Assembly: GCA_017622135.1 (NCBI GenBank)
Contig: JAGARR010000051.1
Coordinates: 1-57,893, forward strand
Direction: 5' to 3'
DNA: 57,893 bases
Source of the DNA: Spirochaetaceae bacterium
GTDB lineage: Bacteria; Spirochaetota; Spirochaetia; Treponematales; Treponemataceae
Each line of letters begins with the position of its first letter. The first letter of the stretch is position 1. The position numbers and the translations under genes are program-made. The notes below the pieces were generated by a model. That model searched no databases. It saw only the letters and a program-made list of their open reading frames with translations, and was not told the DNA's origin. This document shows positions 8,752 through 17,307 of the stretch, one piece after another.

Positions 8752-10326
8752 TTATTGTTTTTCTGTCTCTCCCACGATTGTGTAGTGTTTCATGATGCTG
8801 AAAAATTGATGCCAGTCTCCCAGCTGGTTCTCCAATTGGGCCGTATTGTCCTTGTTCCGGGAGGAAGCCAGCAGCACCTTGATGTTCGTGATGTTCACCG
8901 GATTGATGAGCTTGGAATCCTCTATCATGTCGGTGAGGAACCTGTGGAGTGCCTGAAGGTGTCCCACCTCCTCTTGGATAATCTTCTTTGCCTCGCTGTT
9001 GATTTTGGCCACTGACTGGGTTAGCTTGCCCAAAAAATCCGGGTCGGCATGACTGTCTGCGACATAGCTGCGTATAACGGCGATGTCGTTGGGCTGATTA
9101 CGGTCAAAGGATGTCTCAAAGTCCTGGAGCCTTTCATGGGCTTCCAGAGCAGCAAAGACGGCGCTGGAGAATTCTGTTTTAAAGGCAGGGTTGTAAAAGA
9201 ACCCCTCGATAACGATGTCATTCAACAGGGACTTGATGTGGGGGCCTAGGTACACGGCCAGGAAGGTTTTAAGAATCTGCATGGGAGTGACGGAGGAGAA
9301 GGCCACTGTTCCGTTTTCTATGAAATAGTCGTTCTGCTCTGCATCATAGCCCGTAAGGATGTCCAGCTCCCGGTCACCAAAGAGACTCTTGATTTCGCTG
9401 GCTACCGTTTCGTCTTGCACTTCTATCCTGATGCGGTTTGTGTCCGCCTCGAACTGCTTCTGTGACTGCTCAATGAAGTTCGCCAGTGCCGAGCAGGTGT
9501 AGGTGGCATTTTCCAGTGCTGCTGCCGGATTCTGTCGTGCAACCATAATAAGCTGATGAATGGTGGTGGGCTGGAGGACGTGACGGAACACATAGGAAAT
9601 CTTTTTTAGGTTGTCAAGAATCTTGTCCTGGTCAATCTGCTTCTCGCCAGAGTGCAGGCTGGCCAGGGCTATGATGGCCTTTGCCATGCTGCTGGTAATC
9701 TGGAAGTTATGGGCGATGTAGTACAGATCCGCCAGTGTGGTTTCGAATTCCGTCACGGGAACATTTTTGATTTCCATCTTTTCCAAGTCAGTGTGGTCTG
9801 AGAAGGTGGGTACAAAGGCCCTTATGGCACCGATGAAGTTGAAGCGGCAGATATCGCAGAGCTGGTAGAGTTTTGCGATGATGGCGTTGATTTGGGTGAA
9901 CTCCTCCTGGTTGATAACCTGGAGGAAATATTGGAAATCCTGTGTCTGCTTCTCGATGGCTTTGTCCTGATTCTTTGCCTCCACCACGGCGGCCTTCCTG
10001 TTTTCAAAGGACAGTCCCTCCCGCAGTTCGATGATTTCTGTGGTAAAGCCCGTCATCAGCAGCTTGTTGGCGTAATGGGTGGACCGGTGGAGATCGGTGG
10101 ACTTGATGGTGCTTGAAAGAATTTCTTCTATGTATTTTGTGTTCACATACAACAGAACAAAGGCTTCAGCTACATTGGCAAGGAGGGAACCGTTTTTGTA
10201 GACGGCGGGGACATGAAGCTTCAGCTCGTTTTCTATCCGCTTGAGCTCACTTTTTACCTTTCCATCCTCAGATGAAGACTTGAACAGGGAGTCAAAGATA
10301 GAAGTAAAAAATTTAAAGAAATTCAT
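8752..10326 (-). CDS. Spirochaete-type protein of unknown function (524 aa)
   Basis: The 524-residue protein is predicted to be entirely helical, with many charged residues, no signal peptide and no transmembrane segment. The first 20 residues (MNFFKFFTSIFDSLFK) form an amphipathic aromatic helix that may bind membrane. It resembles large cytosolic proteins of unknown function conserved in Treponema (a DUF5312-like family, my recollection only). It lies directly upstream of the cyclic-di-GMP cyclase with a 3-base gap, so the two are very probably co-expressed, and a role in c-di-GMP signalling or cell envelope is possible. GAAG about five bases before ATG is a weak ribosome site. Confidence 0.7.
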   Translation of the reverse strand: MNFFKFFTSIFDSLFKSSSEDGKVKSELKRIENELKLHVPAVYKNGSLLANVAEAFVLLYVNTKYIEEILSSTIKSTDLHRSTHYANKLLMTGFTTEIIELREGLSFENRKAAVVEAKNQDKAIEKQTQDFQYFLQVINQEEFTQINAIIAKLYQLCDICRFNFIGAIRAFVPTFSDHTDLEKMEIKNVPVTEFETTLADLYYIAHNFQITSSMAKAIIALASLHSGEKQIDQDKILDNLKKISYVFRHVLQPTTIHQLIMVARQNPAAALENATYTCSALANFIEQSQKQFEADTNRIRIEVQDETVASEIKSLFGDRELDILTGYDAEQNDYFIENGTVAFSSVTPMQILKTFLAVYLGPHIKSLLNDIVIEGFFYNPAFKTEFSSAVFAALEAHERLQDFETSFDRNQPNDIAVIRSYVADSHADPDFLGKLTQSVAKINSEAKKIIQEEVGHLQALHRFLTDMIEDSKLINPVNITNIKVLLASSRNKDNTAQLENQLGDWHQFFSIMKHYTIVGETEKQ

Positions 10327-10367
10327 ACTTCTTCATATTACAGTGACTTTACGGCTTTTTCAAGGGT

Positions 10368-11390
10368 TTACAACAAACCTTCCCCTTCAAAGAGAGAAAT
10401 GTAGTCTGCTTCTGTAGTGGCGGCCACTATTGAGGCCCGCAGTCGGCTTCCTCCAGGGATTCCCTTGGAGTAGGCACAGAACCGTTTCCTCATCTGACGG
10501 CAGGCGGCCTCTTCCCCGGCATCCTGAATGAGACACTTCAACTCGTTTATACCGGCTCTGATGCGAAGGCTCGGTTCGATTTCTCCGTAGGAGCCGGATT
10601 CCAGCAGCTGCCGTGTCTGGATGAAGATGAAGGGATTTCCCATGGCACCCCGGGCAAACATCACACCCTGGCACCCCGTTTCCAGCAGCATCCGTTGGGC
10701 ATCTTCCGGAGAGAAGATGTCGCCGCTGCCAAATACGGGTACTGTACCATCGCTTTTTTCTCGTACCAGCTCCACCAGCTGGGCAAGTATGCTCCAGTCC
10801 GCCTTGCCCTCGTAGCCCTGGGCGCGGGTTCTGGCGTGGATGGTGAGGGCCGCCGCTCCCGCTTCCAGTGCCGCCAGTGCTGCCTCCTTCCAGGTGATGG
10901 TCTGGGCATCCCAGCCGGAACGTATCTTGATGGTAACGGGAACGGCCCTGTCTCCCAGGCTGGAGCTGGCCTTGACGGCAGCAGCCACCACCTTGTGGAG
11001 CTGCTCCGGGTTGCGGGTGAGGGAGGAGCCAGCCCCCGTCTTGGTGATTTTCGGCACCGGACAGCCTGCGTTGATGTCTATGAGCTCCGGCACTACCTCC
11101 CGGTCATCCTGAGAGAGAACCTGCTCCACCGCCTGGCCCATCACCTCTGGTGTGCCGCCGAAAAGCTGGACGGCATAGAACTCCTCGTTGCTGGCCCGCA
11201 CCATCAGCTGGCGGGTTTTGCCGGAGCCACGAACCAGGGCTTCTGCCGAGACCATTTCCGTGTAGGCAAAGTTTGCCCCTCCCTCACGACACACCGATCG
11301 GAAGGCACGGTCAGAGTAGCCGGCCACAGGAGCCAGAAAGAGGTTGCCGGGGATGGTGAGGCCTCCGATGGAGACGGGATGGTACAGCAT
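10368..11390 (-). CDS. dus: tRNA-dihydrouridine synthase
   Basis: The 340-residue flavoenzyme reduces specific uridines in tRNA to dihydrouridine using NADPH and FMN. It has the TIM-barrel start PVAGYSDRAFR, the active-site cysteine in INAGCPVPK (Cys110), the FMN-phosphate segment VFGSGDIF and ARGAMGNPFIF. The sequence pattern is closest to the DusB group, which is commonest in bacteria. It starts four bases after the stop of the TatD gene, giving a compact tatD-dus pair on the minus strand. Confidence 0.92.
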   Translation of the reverse strand: MLYHPVSIGGLTIPGNLFLAPVAGYSDRAFRSVCREGGANFAYTEMVSAEALVRGSGKTRQLMVRASNEEFYAVQLFGGTPEVMGQAVEQVLSQDDREVVPELIDINAGCPVPKITKTGAGSSLTRNPEQLHKVVAAAVKASSSLGDRAVPVTIKIRSGWDAQTITWKEAALAALEAGAAALTIHARTRAQGYEGKADWSILAQLVELVREKSDGTVPVFGSGDIFSPEDAQRMLLETGCQGVMFARGAMGNPFIFIQTRQLLESGSYGEIEPSLRIRAGINELKCLIQDAGEEAACRQMRKRFCAYSKGIPGGSRLRASIVAATTEADYISLFEGEGLL

Positions 11391-11394
11391 GAGG

Positions 11395-12168
11395 CTATTC
11401 CGGCAGCCGGAAGAACCGGCAGCTGTTCTTCCATAGTTGCTGGCTCAGCTCCTCCAAATCCATTTCCAGCATTTCTGCCAGGAATCGGGCGGTAGAGGAA
11501 ATGTAGGCCGGCATGTTTCGCTTGCCTCGGTAGTCTGCAGGCACCATGAAGGGAGCCTCGGACTCTATCATGATGCGGTCCAAGGGGAGACTCAGCACGG
11601 TTTCGTGGAGATTGCGGGCGTTCCGGTAGGTCAGGTTGCCTGCAAAGGAAAAGTAGATGTTGTAGTTCAGGGCCTTCCGGGCGTAGGCTGCATTTTCCGA
11701 GTAGCAGTGGAGGACGGCTCCCGCCGAGGGACAGCGCTCCGCCAGAATGTCCAGCACATCCTTGCCGGCATCCCGATTGTGGATGATGACGGGTACGTCC
11801 ATCTTGTTGGCAATGTCCAGCTGTGTGATGAACAGCTCTATCTGGGAACGCTTGTCACCAAATTTTCGGTAATAGTCAAGGCCGGTCTCTCCCAGGGCTA
11901 CCACGTTGGGAAGCTTTAGTGAATTTTCAATCACCCGCTCCCAGTCACGACCGGGGGAATTTACTTCGGAGGGAGCGACGCCTACTGCGTGATAGACACC
12001 GGACACTGTTTTTAGGGTGTCATATACAGTGGCGAAGTCATGGAGACTGTTGCAAATGCTGACGATACGGGTAACCCGTGCCAGCCGTGCTTCCTGAACG
12101 ACGCGCAATTGTTCAATAGGATCATCATAGGTAAGCCCGATGTGGGCATGAGTATCAAAAAACTGCAT
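11395..12168 (-). CDS. tatD: TatD-family metal-dependent hydrolase
   Basis: The 257-residue TIM-barrel hydrolase probably acts as a 3'-5' deoxyribonuclease. Metal ligands are visible: THAHIG (HxH), ALGETGLDYY (bridging Glu), VIIHNRDAG (His) and LHCYSEN (His). The last ligand is normally the Asp of an E-T-D-[AS]-P motif. Here the motif reads ESEAPF, so the Asp is replaced by Glu. GGAAG lies nine bases before ATG 12168 and a TATTAT -10-like box lies upstream. It is transcribed with dus. Confidence 0.88.
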   Translation of the reverse strand: MQFFDTHAHIGLTYDDPIEQLRVVQEARLARVTRIVSICNSLHDFATVYDTLKTVSGVYHAVGVAPSEVNSPGRDWERVIENSLKLPNVVALGETGLDYYRKFGDKRSQIELFITQLDIANKMDVPVIIHNRDAGKDVLDILAERCPSAGAVLHCYSENAAYARKALNYNIYFSFAGNLTYRNARNLHETVLSLPLDRIMIESEAPFMVPADYRGKRNMPAYISSTARFLAEMLEMDLEELSQQLWKNSCRFFRLPE

Positions 12169-12506
12169 GGCTTTCTTCCAAAAAATATAATAGGAGCGAT
12201 GGGATGGCTGCTCCCTGAAAGGTGTTAAAAAATCCGCTGTGAAATTTTCAGGCAGACTTTCCTATCTGAAATAAGAATAACATAGGAATTGTCAACCGTC
12301 AAGTAAATAGATGGAGGTGTGGCAGCTGACCTGAATTCAGTCGATATTTTTATATATAGCAAATAAATTCAAGTAATTTATCCTCCGTGTCGAAAAGGAA
12401 TATGGAGTTGTCTGTTTTTGATGGGCTCTCTGTGTAGAGCAGGTCTGCCATTTGACAGTGGTTTTACACTATGATAGAATGATTTCACTATTATGGAGAT
12501 ATAGAA
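12169..12506. other. Divergent intergenic region between tatD and the M23 gene
   Basis: No gene is seen in these 338 bases. The region carries the tatD leader on the left (with a GGAGC/GCTCC hairpin around 12190-12215) and the M23 promoter on the right. The middle is AT-rich and shows nothing else I can name. Confidence 0.6.
12452..12480 (+). promoter_or_regulatory. Sigma-70 promoter for the M23-bactofilin operon
   Basis: TTGACA (12452-12457) and TAGAAT (12475-12480) are separated by exactly 17 bases. The transcript would start near 12487, about 20 bases before the TTG start codon of the peptidase. Confidence 0.8.
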
Positions 12507-13526
12507 TTGGCTCGTACAAGGCGATACAAGAGGATAGAGAAAAATGCCGTGTTTTCCGTAGGGAGATTCTTCGGAAGGGGATTCTCCCTGATGGGGCATT
12601 TCTTTGCGTCTATATTCAAGGTTTTCGATAGAAAGCTGACGGTGATGCTGGTGCCCCATTCCCAGGCAAAGCCCCTGAGCTTCCAGACCAATGTGTTCGC
12701 ACTTGTATTTGGCATCATCCTTGTGGTGGGGATGGGAGCTTCCTTTTTTTACTTCAACAAGAAGACCGTGGGCTCCAGCATGGAGATTTCCCGCTTGCAG
12801 GATGAGAACAGAAAAACCTTGGCCAGTTTGGACGAGCTTCGTGACCAGAACAACGACTTGATGCAGACTGCCAAGCGGTTCCAGTCATCCTTGTCCCAGT
12901 CCCTGTCCCTGTTGGGAATCAACCAGTCGAACCAAGCCAACCGTGCCTCCATGCAAAGCAGCGACTTGTCGTCATTGTTCAATACAAACGACCTTGTTTC
13001 CGGAACCGCTCGGGAAACTGCTGACATCCAGCAGCTGATTTCCTATTTAGAGGGTGCCATCCAGCCTATAGAGCAGATTGGAAAGATGCTGGAGTCTCAG
13101 GGAACCCTGTTTTCAGAGATTCCTAGTATCTGGCCCCTGAAGAACGGTGTGGGCCACATCTCCATGGAATTCGGCCAGAACAAGCACCCTATCACCGGTC
13201 AGTGGTACATCCACAAGGGGTTGGACTTCTCTACCTGGCGTTCTGGTGACCCCGTTGTGAGCACTGCTGACGGGCAGGTGGTGACGGTTGCCTTTGATAC
13301 CAGCTTTGGTAATTATGTCATTGTAAAGCATAAGCACGGAATCTACACACGGTATGCCCACCTGAATTCCTTTCGGGTAAAGAAGGGTGAGTATGTTGAG
13401 CAGGGCCAGGTGATTGGAACGGTGGGTAACACTGGTATCACCACAGGACCGCACCTGCACTACGAGGTTCATATCGGTTCCGATGTTGTGGATCCTGCAA
13501 AATACGTCAACGTAAAGCAGAAATAA
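12507..13526 (+). CDS. Membrane-anchored M23 (LytM) peptidoglycan endopeptidase
   Basis: The 339-residue protein has a cytoplasmic basic tail, one transmembrane segment (about residues 69-90, FALVFGIILVVGMGASFFYF), a periplasmic coiled coil (about 95-135) and a LytM domain (about 208-335). Zinc ligands are complete: HxxxxxxxxxxHKGLD near residue 234 and GPHLHYEV near residue 315. It should therefore cut peptide cross-links in peptidoglycan. The start codon is TTG 12507, with GGAG eight bases upstream and no nearby in-frame ATG. Bactofilin follows directly. This gene pair is widespread, and bactofilins position M23 enzymes to shape the cell, so a role in cell form is likely. Confidence 0.92.
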   Translation: MARTRRYKRIEKNAVFSVGRFFGRGFSLMGHFFASIFKVFDRKLTVMLVPHSQAKPLSFQTNVFALVFGIILVVGMGASFFYFNKKTVGSSMEISRLQDENRKTLASLDELRDQNNDLMQTAKRFQSSLSQSLSLLGINQSNQANRASMQSSDLSSLFNTNDLVSGTARETADIQQLISYLEGAIQPIEQIGKMLESQGTLFSEIPSIWPLKNGVGHISMEFGQNKHPITGQWYIHKGLDFSTWRSGDPVVSTADGQVVTVAFDTSFGNYVIVKHKHGIYTRYAHLNSFRVKKGEYVEQGQVIGTVGNTGITTGPHLHYEVHIGSDVVDPAKYVNVKQK

Positions 13527-13545
13527 GAGCGATTCATTCAATCCT

Positions 13546-13560
13546 GCCGGACTATCCGGC
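13546..13560 (+). other. Intra-operon hairpin
   Basis: The perfect inverted repeat GCCGGACTATCCGGC lies between the M23 gene and the bactofilin gene. No T run follows, so it looks like an mRNA-stability or attenuating element rather than a terminator. Confidence 0.5.
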
Positions 13561-13576
13561 TCCCCTAGGAGTAAGC

Positions 13577-14026
13577 ATGGCTTTTAACGGCGATGATATT
13601 TCTATAAACACCTTCATTGGTTCCGGTTCGGCTGTATCTGGTGATGTAAAGATTGCAGGATTTGTTACTGTTCATGGCGACTTAGACGGTGACTTGGAGG
13701 CCACTGGCAAGGTGATTGTCAGCGAGGAGGGGCGGGTCAGAGGAAATATTACTGCAAAGTCCGCCATTATCGGTGGTGTGGTGGAAGGTAATGTCACCGC
13801 TCCTGATTTAATTCAGCTTTTTGAGACTGCCGCTGTTATCGGTGACCTTTCCACAAAGAAGTTGAAGCTGGAGGATGGGGTTCTTTTTCATGGTCATTGT
13901 ATTTCCCTGGCGAATGAGGAGGAGTATCAGGATGCCAGAAGGAAGTCCCTGGATAGGGCGGCCATTGCCAGCTTTGCGTCATTGCTGAATTCTACCACCG
14001 GAGATGAGGATAATGGCGCAGATTGA
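13577..14026 (+). CDS. Bactofilin (polymer-forming cytoskeletal protein)
   Basis: The 149-residue protein consists mostly of the repeating Gly/Val/Ile pattern of a right-handed beta-helix (DUF583): VKIAGFVTVHGDLDGDLEATG and further turns between about residues 20 and 110. The tails are short and charged. Bactofilins polymerise without nucleotide on the inner membrane face and recruit cell-wall enzymes; in spirochaetes they influence helical shape. AGGAG lies six bases before ATG. The preceding M23 gene is its expected partner, and the C-terminal end overlaps the start of the YaaR-like gene. Confidence 0.93.
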   Translation: MAFNGDDISINTFIGSGSAVSGDVKIAGFVTVHGDLDGDLEATGKVIVSEEGRVRGNITAKSAIIGGVVEGNVTAPDLIQLFETAAVIGDLSTKKLKLEDGVLFHGHCISLANEEEYQDARRKSLDRAAIASFASLLNSTTGDEDNGAD

Positions 14027-14546
14027 TTCCCTGCAGTCATCCCTCCATCTTTCTTCAATAGGAACTGCCGGTGCGGCCGCCAATGCTGGTGCCCGTAGCG
14101 AGCGGACGGAAAAAAACCTGGGAAAGAAAACTCGTTTTGCCTCGCTGGTGGAGCAAAAGACGGCGGAGCACAAGATGATTTCTGCTGGTTTGCCTCCTGA
14201 GATAGCTGGTATGGAATTTGAGGACGCCTTGGTATATCTCAAGGACCAGGCGGACATGGCATCCGATGTGGCGAAGAACGACTTTAGCATGGAGTCTTTC
14301 AAGGCCTACCGCAAGGCGATTGGGGACTTGATTCGGTTCATTGTTCACACTAATTATGAGGTAAAGATGAATATTCGGCGGCGGCCCAGTAAAAGATTCA
14401 AGACGGAAAAATTTTATCTGATACAGGTTGTGGATGAAAAGATAGATTCGTTGGCTGCAGATATTTTGTCAAATCATTTGGAGACCATGCAGATTCTTGT
14501 ACGCATTGATGAGATCAATGGTATACTGGTAGACTTGTTGACATAG
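14013..14546 (+). CDS. YaaR-like protein (DUF327)
   Basis: The 177-residue helical cytosolic protein matches the YaaR/DUF327 pattern: a low-complexity Ala/Gly/Ser N-terminus, then a helical core ending in QVVDEKIDSLAADILSNH and DEINGILVDLLT. Its biochemical function is not established. In Firmicutes yaaR sits close to yaaT (ricT), and the same link appears here because the RicT-like gene follows after 10 bases. The start is ATG 14013, overlapping the bactofilin stop by 14 bases with GGAG nine bases upstream. An ATG at 14004 abuts that site and is less likely. Confidence 0.8.
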   Translation: MAQIDSLQSSLHLSSIGTAGAAANAGARSERTEKNLGKKTRFASLVEQKTAEHKMISAGLPPEIAGMEFEDALVYLKDQADMASDVAKNDFSMESFKAYRKAIGDLIRFIVHTNYEVKMNIRRRPSKRFKTEKFYLIQVVDEKIDSLAADILSNHLETMQILVRIDEINGILVDLLT

Positions 14547-14556
14547 GTAGGTTTTC

Positions 14557-15501
14557 ATGAGCGATTATTTTGAGAGCGATATAGATAGGATGAGCGAGGA
14601 TGACCTTTCCGCCCTGGAGGATCAGGATATTCAGGAGGGACGGAATGGTGATGATTCGGCTCCCGTGGGATTTGTGTATCCTACGAATTTGTTCCGGCTA
14701 AAGCTGGAATATTCCTGCGAGGGCGTGTATGCTACGGCTCCTGAGGGGATGGTGCTGCGGGGCGGGGATTATGTCATCATTCCCACCAAGTATGGCAAGG
14801 ACTACGCCCGAGTGATGGGACCGGTGACACGACCGGTGGGCATCAAGCCCGCTGATATCATTGCCATTGATCGCAAGGCAGACGAAGCTGATATGGAGAG
14901 GGCAGCCAGCCTGAAGGAAAAGGAAGGTGACGCCTTCAAGGTTTTCCAAGAGAAGGCTGCCAACCACAAGCTGGAGATGAAGCTCATTGCGGTGCATTAC
15001 CTGCTGGAGGAGCAGAAGGTGCTGTTCTTCTTTAGTGCCGACAAGCGGGTGGATTTCCGGGAGCTGGTGAAGGATTTGGTTTCCGTGTTCAAGATGCGCA
15101 TTGAGCTGCGGCAAATTGGTGTGCGGGACGAGCCACGGATTACCGGCGGCCTTGGAATCTGCGGGCGGCCCTATTGCTGCCATTCCGTCTCGGACAAGCT
15201 GAAGCCGGTCTCCATCCGCATGGCCAAGGACCAGAACCTTTCCCTCAATTCCATGAAGATTTCCGGCCAGTGCGGCCGACTGTTGTGCTGCCTTTCCTAC
15301 GAATATGACTGGTATGCAGAGGCCCGCAAGAAGATGCCCTCCGAGGGACTGCGGTTCTTCTACGACGGAGTGAATTTCAAGGTGGTTGAGGTGAATCCCA
15401 TCACCACCAGTGTGAAGATTTCCGGGGAGGACGGCCGTATCATCGAGCTGGAGGCATCACAATTCGTCTATCAGGACGGCCGCTGGAAAATTAAGTCATA
15501 G
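14557..15501 (+). CDS. ricT: PSP1-domain protein (RicT/YaaT-like)
   Basis: The 314-residue protein has an acidic N-terminal tail (1-40) and a PSP1 domain (about 45-270). The conserved cysteine cluster GICGRPYCCHS and CGRLLCCLSYEY resembles the iron-sulfur-linked cysteines of RicT in the Bacillus RicAFT complex, which promotes mRNA maturation by RNase Y. RicA and RicF homologues are not seen here. The C-terminal 45 residues form a small beta domain that reads as a degenerate KOW-like fold. Linked to the YaaR-like gene as in Firmicutes. Confidence 0.88.
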   Translation: MSDYFESDIDRMSEDDLSALEDQDIQEGRNGDDSAPVGFVYPTNLFRLKLEYSCEGVYATAPEGMVLRGGDYVIIPTKYGKDYARVMGPVTRPVGIKPADIIAIDRKADEADMERAASLKEKEGDAFKVFQEKAANHKLEMKLIAVHYLLEEQKVLFFFSADKRVDFRELVKDLVSVFKMRIELRQIGVRDEPRITGGLGICGRPYCCHSVSDKLKPVSIRMAKDQNLSLNSMKISGQCGRLLCCLSYEYDWYAEARKKMPSEGLRFFYDGVNFKVVEVNPITTSVKISGEDGRIIELEASQFVYQDGRWKIKS

Positions 15502-15523
15502 ATTCGCTGTATGGGCAAGTGTA

Positions 15524-15543
15524 ATGCTTGCTCATGCAAGCAT
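15524..15543. terminator. Hairpin between convergent genes
   Basis: ATGCTTG and CAAGCAT form a perfect 7-bp stem with a 6-base loop between the convergent ricT and methyltransferase genes. There is no T run on either side, so it is a weak or Rho-assisted terminator candidate. Confidence 0.4.
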
Positions 15544-15547
15544 GATG

Positions 15548-16282
15548 TCATGCCTGCATGACACAGATGATGTTGGGGCTGGATTCAGGAATGAAGGGTG
15601 CCTTTGAAAAGCTACTGTAGAATTCGGCTGACTTGAATCCCGTCTCCAGTGCCAGTTCCTCTATATCTTGGGGAGCCACCGGGTAGACTTGCTCGTTGTT
15701 GATGACTGTCACCAGCCGTCCGTTGCTGGTTTCCACCTGTCGCAGCATCCGTGTGCCGTTGTCATCAGTGATGAGCTTTGTGAGAAGCTTTGAGCGGATG
15801 CTTTCTGAAACGGGAAGCATTGCCACCGGCTGGCAGGTATAGTAGGGGTAATTGGGGACTTGCAGGATAAAATACCCCTTGGGGCTCAGCAGATTTCTAC
15901 AGTCACGGAAGAACTGCTCCATTCTGACGGCGTTGGGGATGGGAGAAAGCCTGTTGTTGATGCAGGAGATGATGTTGTAGAATCCTTTCCCTAGGTACTG
16001 GGTCATTTCCGTAATGGCCATGTGGAAGAATCTGATGGAGCAGCCTGGCTGGCGGTGGCGCCTGGAGGCAGACTCCAGCAATCCTGGGATATGGTCAATA
16101 CCAGTGACATTGCAATTGTGGCGGGAAAGATGATGCTCAAAGGCACCAGTACCACATCCAATGCTCAATACTTTTGGCTCAATAGGGAAAGACTTCAGAA
16201 TCTCATCGTAAAATAATTTTTGCTCAGATGAGACCGGAAAGAGCTCATCATAATATTCGAGAATATTTTGTGTATAGTCCAT
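15548..16282 (-). CDS. Class I SAM-dependent methyltransferase
   Basis: The 244-residue cytosolic protein carries motif I VLSIGCGTGAFEHHL near residue 52, then the expected acidic strand-2 end (VTGIDHIPG) and a motif IV-like segment GFYNIISCINNRL. The substrate cannot be told; the fold is of the generic small-molecule type. The start is set at ATG 16282. It has no Shine-Dalgarno, but TATAAT (16295-16290) lies seven bases upstream, so the mRNA may be leaderless. A longer reading upstream would cross this promoter. A 7-bp inverted repeat (16304-16320) lies at the -35 position. The gene borders the accessory stretch to its right. Confidence 0.82.
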   Translation of the reverse strand: MDYTQNILEYYDELFPVSSEQKLFYDEILKSFPIEPKVLSIGCGTGAFEHHLSRHNCNVTGIDHIPGLLESASRRHRQPGCSIRFFHMAITEMTQYLGKGFYNIISCINNRLSPIPNAVRMEQFFRDCRNLLSPKGYFILQVPNYPYYTCQPVAMLPVSESIRSKLLTKLITDDNGTRMLRQVETSNGRLVTVINNEQVYPVAPQDIEELALETGFKSAEFYSSFSKAPFIPESSPNIICVMQA

Positions 16283-16289
16283 TTTACAT

Positions 16290-16320
16290 ATTATAAGACG
16301 AAAAATGGATTTTATCCATT
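16290..16320 (-). promoter_or_regulatory. Promoter with inverted repeat, probable leaderless start
   Basis: On the minus strand TATAAT (16295-16290) is preceded at 17 bases by TGGATA. AATGGAT-AAA-ATCCATT (16304-16320) overlaps the -35 position and could be an operator. Transcription would begin at or next to the A of ATG 16282. Confidence 0.5.
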
Positions 16321-16461
16321 TCAAATGCTTTTTCTTTTATAAATTATCGATAAAAAAGCATCACGAAAAAAGGAATTCTAGGAATAGTGTTTTTTGAGAT
16401 TTCCTTCAATAAGATAATTGGTTCTTGACTAGCATCTCCAAGAACCGGGAGATATAAATCA

Positions 16462-16725
16462 ATGAAATACAAGAGATTGAGTGCACAAAGACATAAGCAG
16501 ATTATTCGGTGCTTCTGTGCTGACATAACGACGGCGTGTGCGGAAATTGTCGGGGTGAACCGCAATACGGTAAACAGCTGGTACAACGAGTTCCGGCACA
16601 AGATACTGCTGGCGGTGATTGCCGAGACGAGGGCTGGGGGCGGGGAATTCGAGGTTGACGAGTCCTACTTTGGAGCCCGCAGGGTGCAGGGTGGCAAAGT
16701 CGGCGTCAGGATGGTCAGAGACTGA
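16462..16725 (+). pseudogene. IS1595-family transposase, 5' remnant
   Basis: The 87-residue reading frame matches the start of IS1595-type transposases without a zinc ribbon. It has the helix-turn-helix segment AEIVGVNRNTVNSWYNEFR and the first catalytic Asp region EFEVDESYFGARRVQG. After VGVRMVRD it stops, while intact enzymes run to about 230-250 residues and need two more acidic residues. No inverted repeats were found around it. It marks an old insertion at the left end of the accessory stretch. Confidence 0.8.
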
Positions 16726-16752
16726 TCGAAAGAAAGCCTAATGACTATGAAC

Positions 16753-16782
16753 TTGCCAGGGGTATGAAAGAAATATTATAAT
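16753..16782 (+). promoter_or_regulatory. Promoter of the SUKH gene
   Basis: TTGCCA (16753-16758) and TATAAT (16777-16782) are 18 bases apart, 28 bases ahead of the SUKH start codon. Confidence 0.55.
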
Positions 16783-16809
16783 GTCTAATACAAATAGAAA
16801 GGATAAAAT

Positions 16810-17271
16810 ATGGAAAATGTATTTTATAGTGTTAAAAGAGCATTAACAGATGAAGACTTGAGAGAATTTGAGAACGAAAACAATATCGCAATGCCATTGA
16901 AAATAAGGGAACATTACTTAAGATTTAATGGTGGATATCCAGAACGCAATGTTTTCTATTCGACGGAAGATAAAAGGCAATATATTATCAATCATTTTTT
17001 TTCAATCGGATGTGGAGAAGGGCTTGCAATAGAAAAGACATTGCCATTATTACGTGATGAAAAAATATTTCCTACTTGGTTAGTTCCGCTAGCAAATGAT
17101 GAAGGAGGCAATCTTTTTGCATATAGCATAAGAAATGGTGAAGCAGGAGCAATATATTATTATTCTCATGAGTTTGAGTATGGAGAGAAGCCTGAAAAAT
17201 ATATTAAATATTTGTCTCAGGACATAGATACCTTTTTAAATTCTTTGGATTTTGAAGAAGAGGAACAATAA
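16810..17271 (+). CDS. SMI1/KNR4 (SUKH) family protein, likely orphan immunity protein
   Basis: The 153-residue acidic protein has the SUKH pattern: LTDEDLREFENENNIAMPL, then HYLRFNGGYPE, and later WLVPLANDEGGNLFAYSI with a C-terminal helix. SUKH proteins are the commonest immunity proteins against polymorphic toxins. No toxin gene is beside it, so it may protect against toxins of competitors or be left over from a lost module. AAGGA lies seven bases before ATG. The gene is AT-rich and lies between two broken transposases, which supports acquisition. Confidence 0.8.
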   Translation: MENVFYSVKRALTDEDLREFENENNIAMPLKIREHYLRFNGGYPERNVFYSTEDKRQYIINHFFSIGCGEGLAIEKTLPLLRDEKIFPTWLVPLANDEGGNLFAYSIRNGEAGAIYYYSHEFEYGEKPEKYIKYLSQDIDTFLNSLDFEEEEQ

Positions 17272-17307
17272 GAATATATATCTGGCCTTGTTAAAAAAAA
17301 ACAGTAT

